Assembly: GCF_900129765.1 (NCBI RefSeq)
Contig: NZ_FQWU01000001.1
Location: 744,001 to 808,000, forward strand
From: Massilia sp. CF038
GTDB taxonomy: Bacteria > Pseudomonadota > Gammaproteobacteria > Burkholderiales > Burkholderiaceae_D
Length of the DNA: 64,000 nucleotides
Direction of reading: 5' to 3'
Part shown: piece by piece, positions 53,686-62,117 of the stretch
How the letters are laid out: the number at the start of each line of letters is the position of its first letter
How positions within the stretch are numbered: position 1 is the first letter of the stretch
Position numbers and translations under genes: made by a program
The notes under the pieces: generated by a model
Database searches by the model: none
What the model saw: only the letters and a program-made list of their open reading frames with translations
Told to the model about the DNA's origin: nothing

Positions 53686-54453
53686 ATGAAAAAACCAGCC
53701 AGCTATCCCAGCCTGCAAGGCAAGCGTGTTTTCATCACCGGTGGCGGCAGCGGCATTGGAGAAGACCTGGTTGCCGCCTTTGCCGCCCAGGGCGCTCAGG
53801 TGGCCTTCGTCGACATCCTGGACGACGCCAGCACGGCCCTGTGCGAACGCGTCGCCAAGGCCGGCTGCCCGCGCCCCGCGTTTCGCCATTGCGATATCAG
53901 CGATATCGCCGCCTTGCAGGAGACGATGGCGCAGTTGGCCGAGACGCTTGGTGACTTCGATATCCTGGTCAACAACGCCGCCAGCGACGAGCGCCATCTG
54001 GCCGAAGACGTGACGCCCGCGTTTTACGACCAGTGCGTGGCCATCAATCAGCGTCCGATGTTTTTCACCTGTCAGGCTGTGCTGCCCGGGATGAAACGCC
54101 GCGGCGCAGGTTCCATCATCAATCTCGGTTCGATGTCGTGGCATGCCATGAATCGGGGCTATCCGGTCTACTGTGCCACCAAGGCCGCCGTGGCTGGCCT
54201 GACGCGGGGCCTGGCGCGCGACTTTGGGGCGCATGGTATTCGGGTCAACACCGTCACGCCTGGCTGGGTGATGACACAGCGCCAGGTGGACCTGTGGATC
54301 GATGACGCCGCCAGAGCCGGGATCAAGCGCGCCCAATGCCTGCCGGGCGCGCTGATGCCGCACGATGTATCGGCCATGGTGCTGTTCCTTGCCGCGGACG
54401 ACAGCGCCATGTGCACCGGACAGGACTTTGTGGTCGATGGCGGCTGGATTTGA
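53686..54453 (+). CDS. SDR sugar dehydrogenase (XylB-like, D-xylose/L-arabinose 1-dehydrogenase type)
   Basis: 255 residues. Cofactor motif TGGGSGIG, NNAASDERHL, catalytic Tyr and Lys in YCATKAA, and a C-terminal DDSAMCTGQDFVVDGGWI. Beginning YPSLQGKRVFITGGG and the later MFFTCQAVLPGMKRRGAGSIINLGSMSWH are strongly like the Caulobacter D-xylose dehydrogenase XylB. Arabinan enzymes around it suggest arabinose as the real substrate. It oxidises the sugar to the lactone. Confidence 0.88.
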   Translation: MKKPASYPSLQGKRVFITGGGSGIGEDLVAAFAAQGAQVAFVDILDDASTALCERVAKAGCPRPAFRHCDISDIAALQETMAQLAETLGDFDILVNNAASDERHLAEDVTPAFYDQCVAINQRPMFFTCQAVLPGMKRRGAGSIINLGSMSWHAMNRGYPVYCATKAAVAGLTRGLARDFGAHGIRVNTVTPGWVMTQRQVDLWIDDAARAGIKRAQCLPGALMPHDVSAMVLFLAADDSAMCTGQDFVVDGGWI

Positions 54454-54472
54454 ATACGCGTCGCCACGAGAC

Positions 54473-55495
54473 ATGATGCATCTGATGACACGCGCTATCG
54501 CTGCGCTTGGCATGCTCGCTGCCAGCGCGGCCGCCATGCCCGCCATGCCCGTCAGTGTTCACGACCCGGTCATGGCAAAGGAGGGCAGTGACTACTACCT
54601 GTTCAGCACGGGACCCGGAATCACGTTCTACAGTTCACCCGACATGCGCAACTGGAGAGCCGAAGGACGCGTGTTCAGCGGCGAACCAGGGTGGGCGAAG
54701 AAAGCGGCGCCAAGCTTTGACGGCCATGTCTGGGCGCCGGACATCCATGCCCATGACGGGCGCTACTTCCTCTTTTATTCTGTCTCCGGCTTTGGCAAAA
54801 ACACGTCCGGCATCGGCGTCACCACCAATGCCACGCTGAACCCGCGCGCACCGCACTACCTGTGGCAGGATCAGGGCATGGTGCTGCAGTCGGTGCCAGG
54901 GCGCGATAACTGGAATGCGATCGACCCGAATATCATCGACGATGAAGATGGCACGCCATGGATGGCGTTTGGCTCGTTCTGGAGCGGGATCAAGCTGGTC
55001 AAGCTCGATCGCAGCCACACACGCCTGGCCGAGCCGCAAGTCTGGCACGCGCTGGCGCAGCGCGCGCGTGCGGCCGGTACGCCCGAGACCCAGGCCGGGC
55101 CGGCGGAGATCGAGGGACCGCACATCCTGAAAAAGGACGGCTACTATTATCTGTTCGTGTCGTGGGGGCTGTGCTGCCGCAAGCAGGACAGCACCTACCA
55201 CGTCGTGGTGGGCCGCGCGCAACACGTGACGGGCCCGTATCTGGACCGTGCTGGCAAGGACATGAATCAGGGCGGGGGCTCGCTGGTCATTGCCGGCAAT
55301 GCAGCGTGGCGCGGCGTGGGCCACAACAGCGCCTACACCATCGATGGGCACGACCTGATGGTGTTGCACGCCTATGAAACGGCAGACAACTATCTGCAAA
55401 AGCTGAAGATACTCGAGATGCACTGGGACTCGGACGGCTGGCCCGTCGTCGATCCCGGAGCACTGGACCGGTACCAGAGCCAACTGCGCAAGTGA
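54473..55495 (+). CDS. GH43 family secreted endo-arabinanase
   Basis: About 340 residues from one of two adjacent ATGs (54473, 54476) with a signal peptide (LGMLAASAAAMPAMP). The propeller has SVHDPVMAKEGSDYYLFST (base), GHVWAPDIHAHDGRYFLFYSV, NAIDPNIIDDEDGTPWMAFGSFWSGI and PAEIEGPHILKKDGYYYLF (acid). This order fits arabinan endo-1,5-alpha-L-arabinosidases. It cuts the polymer outside the cell so that the receptor can take up the products. Confidence 0.88.
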   Translation: MMHLMTRAIAALGMLAASAAAMPAMPVSVHDPVMAKEGSDYYLFSTGPGITFYSSPDMRNWRAEGRVFSGEPGWAKKAAPSFDGHVWAPDIHAHDGRYFLFYSVSGFGKNTSGIGVTTNATLNPRAPHYLWQDQGMVLQSVPGRDNWNAIDPNIIDDEDGTPWMAFGSFWSGIKLVKLDRSHTRLAEPQVWHALAQRARAAGTPETQAGPAEIEGPHILKKDGYYYLFVSWGLCCRKQDSTYHVVVGRAQHVTGPYLDRAGKDMNQGGGSLVIAGNAAWRGVGHNSAYTIDGHDLMVLHAYETADNYLQKLKILEMHWDSDGWPVVDPGALDRYQSQLRK

Positions 55496-55551
55496 TATTC
55501 GTATCGATATTTTGAGTTTAACTCTGATATTGATAGGAGTATCATTTAGTG

Positions 55552-56493
55552 ATGGACACACTGAACCCCAACTGGTTCCTGAAAGCGCGCCTGAAAACAC
55601 GGCAACTGCTGTTGCTGATCGCGCTGGACGACCATCGCAACATTCACCGCGCGGCCGAAGAGCTGCACATGACCCAGCCGGCCGCATCCAAGCAGATCAA
55701 GGATCTTGAAGAGATGCTCGACGTGCGCCTGTTCGAGCGCCTGCCGCGCGGCATGGAGCCCACCATGTTTGGTGAAACCATGATCCGTCACGCGCGCATG
55801 GCACTGACCAGCCTGGCGCTGGCGCATGACGACATTGTCGCCTTGAAGGCCGGTATGGCCGGGCAGGTGGAAGTGGGCTGCATCATGGCGCCAGCGATGG
55901 CGCTGCTGCCGCGCGCGATAGCGCGCGTCAAGGAACAGGCGCCCCTGCTGCGCATTGGTGCGCACATGGAGGCCAGCAATGTGCTGGTCGACCAGCTGCA
56001 GCGCGGCACGCTGGACTTCATGATCGGCCGCGTCCTGGAGAAAGAGAATTCGGCCGGCCTGCTGTACGAAGAACTGGCCGAAGAGCCGGCCTGCGCCGTG
56101 GTGCGCATCGGCCATCCAATGCTCGAACGCGACGATCTGACGCTCAAGGATCTGCATGCCCAGCCGTGGATCCTGCCACCGCACGGCAGCATTTTGCGGC
56201 ACCGATTCGACATGATGTTCCACCGAGCCGGGCTGGACGTGCCCGTCAACGTGGTCGATACCACCGCCTTGCTGCTGATTATTGCATTGCTGCAACAGAC
56301 CGATTCCATGCACTTGATACCGGTCGAGGTAGCGCAATATTATGCCTCTCTACACGTCGTTGGCATTTTACCTATAGAATTGCCGTGCAAAATGGACGCG
56401 TTCGGGATCATTCGACGGCGGGACCATCTGCTCTCGCCAGGGGCAGAACTGCTGCTCGAAGCAGTCCGGACCAGCGCCCGCGAACTGTACTAA
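55552..56493 (+). CDS. LysR-family regulator of the arabinan operon
   Basis: 313 residues: an N-terminal winged helix-turn-helix (LLLIALDDHRNIHRAAEELHMTQPAASKQIKDLEEML) and a periplasmic-binding-like effector domain (VEVGCIMAPAMALLPRAIARV, HGSILRHRFDMMFHRAG). It resembles GbpR-type regulators of sugar uptake. A GTG at 55549 with AGGAG before it is an alternative start. It follows the operon by 56 bases in the same direction; the gap contains TGATATT twice and ATATCGATACGAATATC-like symmetry, possibly its site. Confidence 0.88.
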   Translation: MDTLNPNWFLKARLKTRQLLLLIALDDHRNIHRAAEELHMTQPAASKQIKDLEEMLDVRLFERLPRGMEPTMFGETMIRHARMALTSLALAHDDIVALKAGMAGQVEVGCIMAPAMALLPRAIARVKEQAPLLRIGAHMEASNVLVDQLQRGTLDFMIGRVLEKENSAGLLYEELAEEPACAVVRIGHPMLERDDLTLKDLHAQPWILPPHGSILRHRFDMMFHRAGLDVPVNVVDTTALLLIIALLQQTDSMHLIPVEVAQYYASLHVVGILPIELPCKMDAFGIIRRRDHLLSPGAELLLEAVRTSARELY

Positions 56494-56550
56494 GTGGAAT
56501 AAAAATAAAGTGTTGTTGTATTTTTGCGAATTTGGCTCGTGATCAAGTTG

Positions 56551-56568
56551 TTATGTTCGGTAACGAAC
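56551..56568 (+). promoter_or_regulatory. Dyad motif TTATGTTCGGTAACGAAC upstream of ompA copy 1
   Basis: An 18-base motif with GTTCG-N4-CGAAC symmetry, 89 bases before the OmpA start. A motif differing at two central bases lies at 57901-57918 upstream of the ice-binding gene. The symmetry and sharing suggest a common regulator. Confidence 0.6.
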
Positions 56569-56657
56569 CGAATAGGAGTTGATAAGAAGGAATAATATCT
56601 ACTCAGCTACAAACTAGATGTAGCGAGCCACCCATAACCACCAAGCGAGAGAAAAAT

Positions 56658-57797
56658 ATGAATTTGACCAAGAAATTTGCAACGATGACCGCGATCGCGG
56701 CAGCAGCAATGCTGATGAGCCAGGGCGCGAGCGCGCAACAGGCTGATTTCGCCAATCCAGAATGGGCGAACCACGCCTGGTACGTTGGTGGCGGTTGGGG
56801 CACGACCCGCGGCCACTTTGAAGATTCGGAAATCATCAACAGCATCACCACCCCGACTTACACCCCGAACTCGTATCGCAGCGATGAAAAAGATCCTGGC
56901 TACAAGCTGTTCGTTGGTAAGCAACTGAGCCGCAACTGGGCACTGGAAGCCGGCGTCGTTGATCTGGGCGGTTTCGATTTCAACACCACCTCGACCCAGG
57001 GCACCGAATCGGGCGGCCGCGTTCGCTACATCGGCGCACATCTGGACCTGCTGGGCATTCTGCCACTGAACGAGCGTTGGTCCGTGTTCGGCCGCGTTGG
57101 CGCGCACTACACCGAATCGCGCAGCAAGATCACCGGCAGCCAGTACGCTGCTTACGGCGTGAACACGAAAGACAAGGCATGGGGTCCTAAAGTCGGCCTG
57201 GGTCTGGAATACAAATTCAACGAAGCACTGGCCATGCGCGGCGAGTGGGAACGCTATCGTCAGGATGACGTGTTCCGCACCAAGGCTGACGTCGATATGT
57301 GGTCGCTGGGTCTGGTCTACAAACTGGGTCGTCCAGCAACTGCACCAGTGGTCTACACCCCGCCACCAGCACCTGCGCCAGTCGTAGAGACGCCAGCACC
57401 AGCACCGGCGCCAGCACCAGCACCAGTGCCATCGTCGGAAAAAGTATCGTTCCAGTCGTCGGCCCTGTTCGACTTTGACAAAGCCGTGGTCAAGCCAGAA
57501 GGCAAAGCTGCTCTGGACGAACTGCTGAAGAAACAAGAAGGCGTGAACACCGAAGTCATGGTCACCGTCGGCCACACCGATTCGAAAGGTACCGACGAGT
57601 ACAACCAGAAGCTGTCGCTGCGCCGCGCTGAAGCTGTCAAGGCTTACCTGGTGTCCAAAGGCGTTGATGCTTCGCGCGTCTACACCGAAGGCAAGGGCGA
57701 GTCCCAGCCAGTTGCTGACAACAAGACCGATGCTGGCCGCGCTGAAAACCGTCGCGTGACGGTGGAAGTGGTTGGTACCCGCGCACCAGCGAAGTAA
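56658..57797 (+). CDS. OmpA-family outer membrane protein, copy 1
   Basis: 379 residues: a signal peptide (to ASAQQ), an eight-strand barrel (residues about 25-225, WYVGGGWGTTRG, ALEAGVVDLGGFDF, LGLEYKFNEALAMRGEWERYR), a Pro/Ala linker (VYTPPPAPAPVVETPAPAPAP) and a peptidoglycan-binding OmpA domain (TVGHTDSKGTDEYNQKLSLRRAEAV). It anchors the outer membrane to the wall. ATG follows GAGAGAAAAAT. A paralog lies at 59300. Confidence 0.95.
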   Translation: MNLTKKFATMTAIAAAAMLMSQGASAQQADFANPEWANHAWYVGGGWGTTRGHFEDSEIINSITTPTYTPNSYRSDEKDPGYKLFVGKQLSRNWALEAGVVDLGGFDFNTTSTQGTESGGRVRYIGAHLDLLGILPLNERWSVFGRVGAHYTESRSKITGSQYAAYGVNTKDKAWGPKVGLGLEYKFNEALAMRGEWERYRQDDVFRTKADVDMWSLGLVYKLGRPATAPVVYTPPPAPAPVVETPAPAPAPAPAPVPSSEKVSFQSSALFDFDKAVVKPEGKAALDELLKKQEGVNTEVMVTVGHTDSKGTDEYNQKLSLRRAEAVKAYLVSKGVDASRVYTEGKGESQPVADNKTDAGRAENRRVTVEVVGTRAPAK

Positions 57798-57816
57798 TTC
57801 GCCGGTACTGCAGTAC

Positions 57817-57852
57817 AAAAAAACCGCCGGGTGCGAACCCGGCGGTTTTTTT
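57817..57852. terminator. Terminator after ompA copy 1
   Basis: ACCGCCGGGT pairs perfectly with ACCCGGCGGT around GCGA, flanked by seven A and seven T residues. It is a strong intrinsic terminator, so the ice-binding gene needs its own promoter. Confidence 0.95.
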
Positions 57853-57900
57853 ACGTCGGTACAGTGTGCAAAATCCACATATATTTCCAATAGTCATTTT

Positions 57901-57918
57901 TTATGTTCGGTTCCGAAC
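57901..57918 (+). promoter_or_regulatory. Dyad motif TTATGTTCGGTTCCGAAC upstream of the ice-binding gene
   Basis: Matches 16 of 18 bases of the motif at 56551, with GTTCGG-TT-CCGAAC symmetry, and lies 76 bases before the start codon, a distance close to that at ompA copy 1. Confidence 0.6.
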
Positions 57919-57994
57919 AAACAAGCGCAGGGGTGACACCGCATAGTGGCGTTCTAGTTGCACAACCATGCGTCCACGACGCGAAGGAATCACC

Positions 57995-59272
57995 ATGAAT
58001 ATCTTGAAAAGCTCCCGCACTGTCATGTGCGCCGCCGGTTTGCTGATGTCGGCGCTATTGAGCGCCTGTGGCGGAGGGGGCGACGGGCGCGATCCGATTC
58101 TCGGCGTGAACGCCGCCGAAGTGGCCAGCATCGCTGTCACGCCCGCGACCGCCACGCTGCAGGTCGGCGCGACCCGGCAGTTCACCGCGACCGCCACCTA
58201 TACGGATGGCAGCGCGCGCAATGTGAGTGCCAGCGCAGCCTGGACATCAACCGTGCCAGCGACTGCGACTGTCACCGGCGGCACCGGTCTGGCCAGTGCC
58301 ATTGCGCCGGGCAGTACCCAGATCGGCGCCAGTTTTGGGGGCAAGGCCGGTACAGCCACGCTGACCGTGACGCTTGCGCCCACGCTGACCGCGATTGCCG
58401 TCACGCCGGCGACCGCCGCCATCCTGGTTGGCGGCAGCCAGCAGTATGTCGCTACCGCGATCTATTCCGATAACACGAACGCGGTCATCACCGGCACGGT
58501 GCAGTGGTCGTCGTCCTCACCTGCGGTAGCGCCGGTGTCTCCCAATGGGCTGGCCACGGGTCTGACCCTGGGCGACACCATCATCAGCGCCACTTCGGGC
58601 ACGATCAGCGGCAATGCCGTGCTGACCGTCGCTGCCATTTTGCCGCTGCCGGTACTGCCGGTCGTTCCCGCCCCTGGTGCGGTGTCGCTTGGCGCCGCGT
58701 CCAATTTCGCTGTGTTGGCCGGTACCGCGCTGACCAACAATTCGGGCGGCACCACTGTCATTGGCGGCGATATCGGTTCGCCTTCGCAGACCGTCGATCC
58801 GGTTCAACTGCCTGGATTCGTGAACTACAAATCAGGCGCGATCCTGGCCAATGCACTCAATGATCTGCAAGTGGCAATTACCGACGCAAACAGCCGCACG
58901 TGTACCGTCAGTTCAGCAGCCGGCATTGATCTGGGCGGCCGCGTGTTCGCACCGGGCGTGTATTGCTACGCTGGCGCCATCAGCATCACTGGCACCTTCA
59001 TCATGAACGGTCCTGGCGTGTATATCTTCCGCACCACGTCCACGCTCAATTCGACAGCCAATGCGGTGGTCGCAATGGCCGGTGGCGCATCGGCTTCGGA
59101 CGTGTTCTGGGTGCCGGTTGGTCCGACGACACTGGGTGCCAACGGCGCGTTCAAAGGCTCGATCCTGGGGCAGTCGGCAGCCATCACCGTCGGCGACAAC
59201 ACCACCATGCTCACGGGCCGGGTCCTGTCCGCTGCCGCCGTCACGCTGCAGAATAATCAGATCAGCAAATAA
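57995..59272 (+). CDS. Lipoprotein with Ig-like repeats and ice-binding (DUF3494) domain
   Basis: 425 residues from MNILKSSRTV at 57995 (GAAGGA upstream); a short extension to 57968 is not supported. A lipobox LLSACGGGG places it on the outer membrane. Two bacterial Ig-like (BIG_2) repeats follow (SIAVTPATATLQVGATRQFTATATY and TAIAVTPATAAILVGGSQQYVATAIY), then a beta-helix DUF3494 domain (LGAASNFAVLAGTALTNN, FVNYKSGAILANALND, TLGANGAFKGSILGQSAAITVGD). DUF3494 proteins bind ice; some serve as adhesins. It is 27 bases before ompA copy 2 and probably co-transcribed. Confidence 0.92.
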   Translation: MNILKSSRTVMCAAGLLMSALLSACGGGGDGRDPILGVNAAEVASIAVTPATATLQVGATRQFTATATYTDGSARNVSASAAWTSTVPATATVTGGTGLASAIAPGSTQIGASFGGKAGTATLTVTLAPTLTAIAVTPATAAILVGGSQQYVATAIYSDNTNAVITGTVQWSSSSPAVAPVSPNGLATGLTLGDTIISATSGTISGNAVLTVAAILPLPVLPVVPAPGAVSLGAASNFAVLAGTALTNNSGGTTVIGGDIGSPSQTVDPVQLPGFVNYKSGAILANALNDLQVAITDANSRTCTVSSAAGIDLGGRVFAPGVYCYAGAISITGTFIMNGPGVYIFRTTSTLNSTANAVVAMAGGASASDVFWVPVGPTTLGANGAFKGSILGQSAAITVGDNTTMLTGRVLSAAAVTLQNNQISK

Positions 59273-59299
59273 GCACTCCCCTCATACCGAAAGCAGATC

Positions 59300-60418
59300 A
59301 TGAAACTCGTAAAACATATAGGCTTTGCAGCCTTGGTCGCAAGTGCGTCGCTGGCCCAGGCAGCTGAACCGTTCGTCCATCCAGACTGGGCCAACAGCGC
59401 GTGGTATCTGGGCGGTGGGATTGGCGGCGCGCGCGCCACCATCGATCAGGACCGCATTACGCGCAGTTTGAGCGCCAACGGATCGAGCGTGACCGCCTTT
59501 ACCAAAGATGAGCGCGACGCACCGGCGTACAAGCTGTTTGTGGGGCGTCAGTTGAACCGCTACCTGGCGATCGAAGGCGGCTACTTCGATCTGGGCGAAT
59601 TTGGCTTTGATGCGACCACGAGCGACGGCGGCCTGCGCGCACGCGCCGGCTTCAAGGGCGTGAACCTGGACCTGGTAGGGCAGCTGCGGCTGACGGAGCG
59701 CTTCTCTTTGCTGGGCCGCGTCGGTGTCAACTACGCTAAAACGCACACGCAGTTCGCGGGTAACCGTTTGCTGACAGGTGCTGCGACCAGCTTCAGTGAG
59801 CGCAAAAGCGGCGCCAAGGCGGGCCTGGGCCTGGAATACAAATTCAGTGAAGCGCTGGCGATGCGGGCGGAAGTGGAGCGCTATCGCGTCAACGATGCCG
59901 TGGGCAATCGCGGCGACGTCGATATGTGGTCGCTGGGTCTGGTCTACAAGCTGGGGCGTCCGGCTACTGCGCCTGTGATGTACACCCCGGCTCCGGCTCC
60001 GGCACCCGTGGTGGAAACGCCAGCCCCGGCGCCGCTGTCGGTGCCAGCGCCAGCGTCGGAAAAGGTGTCGTTCCAGTCGTCGGCCCTGTTCGACTTTGAC
60101 AAAGCGGTGGTCAAGCCGGAGGGCAAAGCGGCCCTGGACGCCTTGTTGAAACAGCAGGAGGGCGTGAACATCGAAGTGATGGTCACGGTCGGCCATACCG
60201 ATGCAAAAGGTTCGGATGCGTACAACGAGAAGCTGTCGTTGCGCCGCGCTGAAGCCGTGAAGGCCTACCTGGTCTCGAAAGGCGTTGATCCCCTGCGCGT
60301 CTACAGCGAAGGCAAGGGCGAGTCCCAGCCAGTTGCTGACAACAAGACCGATGCCGGCCGCGCTGAAAACCGTCGCGTGACGGTGGAAGTGGTTGGTACG
60401 CGCGCAGTAGCGAAGTAA
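59300..60418 (+). CDS. OmpA-family outer membrane protein, copy 2
   Basis: 372 residues with the same architecture as copy 1. The barrel is diverged (WYLGGGIGGARATIDQ, YLAIEGGYFDLGEFGF), but the linker and the peptidoglycan-binding half (SEKVSFQSSALFDFDKAVVK onward, VTVGHTDAKGSDAYNEKLS) are nearly identical in protein and in DNA, including bases just after the stop (ATTCGCCGGT). It looks like recent duplication or gene conversion of the 3' half. Confidence 0.95.
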   Translation: MKLVKHIGFAALVASASLAQAAEPFVHPDWANSAWYLGGGIGGARATIDQDRITRSLSANGSSVTAFTKDERDAPAYKLFVGRQLNRYLAIEGGYFDLGEFGFDATTSDGGLRARAGFKGVNLDLVGQLRLTERFSLLGRVGVNYAKTHTQFAGNRLLTGAATSFSERKSGAKAGLGLEYKFSEALAMRAEVERYRVNDAVGNRGDVDMWSLGLVYKLGRPATAPVMYTPAPAPAPVVETPAPAPLSVPAPASEKVSFQSSALFDFDKAVVKPEGKAALDALLKQQEGVNIEVMVTVGHTDAKGSDAYNEKLSLRRAEAVKAYLVSKGVDPLRVYSEGKGESQPVADNKTDAGRAENRRVTVEVVGTRAVAK

Positions 60419-60431
60419 TTCGCCGGTGCCG

Positions 60432-60469
60432 AAAAAAAAGCCGCCGGGTGCAAACCCGGCGGCTTTTTT
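60432..60469. terminator. Bidirectional terminator between ompA copy 2 and coniferyl aldehyde dehydrogenase
   Basis: GCCGCCGGGT pairs perfectly with ACCCGGCGGC around GCAA; eight A residues precede and six T residues follow, so it can end transcription from both sides. It is nearly the same hairpin as the one after copy 1. Confidence 0.95.
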
Positions 60470-60482
60470 GTGTCCGGTGCTT

Positions 60483-61958
60483 TTACAGCATGGGCAAGCG
60501 CAGCATGTCGACCGTTTTCCGAATCAGCATGGTGCGATTGGCCGTGTACGGCGGGAAGAACATCTTGATCAGCATCAGCGGCGACGAGCGCAGCACGCCA
60601 CGCTCATGCGAGAAGGCGCGGAAGCCGTAAATGCCATGCGCATTGCCCATCCCCGAATTGTTCACGCCGCCAAAGGGCAGGTTGCCGTGAGCGAACTGGG
60701 CAACGCAATGGTTGACGCAGGCACCACCGGAACTGGTGCGCAGCAAGACCTTGTCGATCTGCTTTTGATTGGTGCTCCAGATGTACAGCGCAAGCGGCTT
60801 GGGCGCGGCATTGATTTCTTCCAGCACGCGGTCAATCTGCTCATACTCGATGATGGGCAGCAGCGGCCCGAAAATCTCTTCCTCCAGAATGGCGCTGCCG
60901 GGGCCGATATTGTCCAGCAGGGTAGGGGCGATGTAGCAGCTCGCTTCGTCGACCTCGCCGCCGGTCTGCACCACCGCGCCGCGCGCAACCGCGTCTGTCA
61001 GCAGGCTGGCCACGCGCTGGGTATGGCGGCGGTTGACGATGCGGGTCAGGTCCGGGCTGTCCTTTTGCTGGGCGGGGCCGGCGCCATAGCGGGTCTGCAG
61101 CACGGCCTTGCATTTGGCGATGAAGTCCGCCTTGACTGACTTGTGCACGTACACCAGGTCCGGGGCAACGCAGGTCTGGCCATTGTTGATGAACTTGCCC
61201 CACATGATGGTTTCGGCCGCCAGCGTCAGATTGGCGCTGTCGTCGACGATGGTGGGCGATTTGCCGCCCAGTTCGAGTGTGACGCTGGTGAGGTTTTTGG
61301 CGGCCGCAGCCATGACGATCTTGCCCACGGCAGGCGAGCCGGTAAAGAAGATGTGATCGAAAGGCATCGCCAGCAAGGCGGTGGAGGTAGGCAGGCTGCC
61401 TTCGAACAGGGCCACTTCGTTTTCGGGAAAGACTTCAGCAATGATGCTGGCCATCAGGGCCGACACGGCAGGCATCATTTCAGATGGTTTGATGATGGCG
61501 GTGTTGCCTGCGGCCAGGGCCGATACCAGCGGGCCAAAGCACAGGCTCAGCGGGTAATTCCAGGGGGCGATGATCAGCACGCGGCCACGCGGCTGGTATT
61601 GAATCCAGGCCGAGGTGCCCAGCATGGTGTTGGTCGGCCAGGCCTTGACGGGCTTCATCCAGCGCTTCAGGCGGCCCAGCACGTGGCGAATTTCTTCCAT
61701 GACGGGCAGGAACTCGGACGCTTCCACTTCGGCCGGGGCTTTGCGGTAGTCCTGGGCAAACGCGTCGTAAAACTGTTGACGGCGCGCCAGCATGGCTTCA
61801 CGCAGGCGGCGCACGCGCTCGATCCGTTCGCGCGTGCTGGATTCACGCCAGCGCAGCGCTGTTGCCAACTGGGAATCGAACACGGCAGCCATTTTTTCCG
61901 GGGCGGCTTCGGCGACCGGCGGGACGGCAACCAGCGGGTGGATGTTTTGCGAGCTCAT
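60483..61958 (-). CDS. Coniferyl aldehyde dehydrogenase
   Basis: A 491-residue aldehyde dehydrogenase: IIAPWNYPLSLCFGPLVSAL, FFTGSPAVGKIVM, the base in LELGGKSP and catalytic Cys in NNGQTCVAPDLVYV, then PFGGVNNSGMGNAHGIYGF. This relatively short-type enzyme with a C-terminal membrane-contact-like basic tail is annotated as coniferyl aldehyde dehydrogenase in related genera; it may also oxidise fatty or other aromatic aldehydes. Monocistronic, ending at a shared terminator. Confidence 0.85.
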   Translation of the reverse strand: MSSQNIHPLVAVPPVAEAAPEKMAAVFDSQLATALRWRESSTRERIERVRRLREAMLARRQQFYDAFAQDYRKAPAEVEASEFLPVMEEIRHVLGRLKRWMKPVKAWPTNTMLGTSAWIQYQPRGRVLIIAPWNYPLSLCFGPLVSALAAGNTAIIKPSEMMPAVSALMASIIAEVFPENEVALFEGSLPTSTALLAMPFDHIFFTGSPAVGKIVMAAAAKNLTSVTLELGGKSPTIVDDSANLTLAAETIMWGKFINNGQTCVAPDLVYVHKSVKADFIAKCKAVLQTRYGAGPAQQKDSPDLTRIVNRRHTQRVASLLTDAVARGAVVQTGGEVDEASCYIAPTLLDNIGPGSAILEEEIFGPLLPIIEYEQIDRVLEEINAAPKPLALYIWSTNQKQIDKVLLRTSSGGACVNHCVAQFAHGNLPFGGVNNSGMGNAHGIYGFRAFSHERGVLRSSPLMLIKMFFPPYTANRTMLIRKTVDMLRLPML

Positions 61959-62117
61959 GCGTTAGCGTTCCTTGGATAAAGGTTGTTCAGCCTACCACGA
62001 GGTCAGCGTGGATATTTACAGGTTAACTCTAATTTGCCGCACCTGGGTGTGGCAGCGTACGGTTGGCAGGCCGAACCGGGAGTGTAATGCATCCTTATTC
62101 CTTGATCTTGTCTTAAT

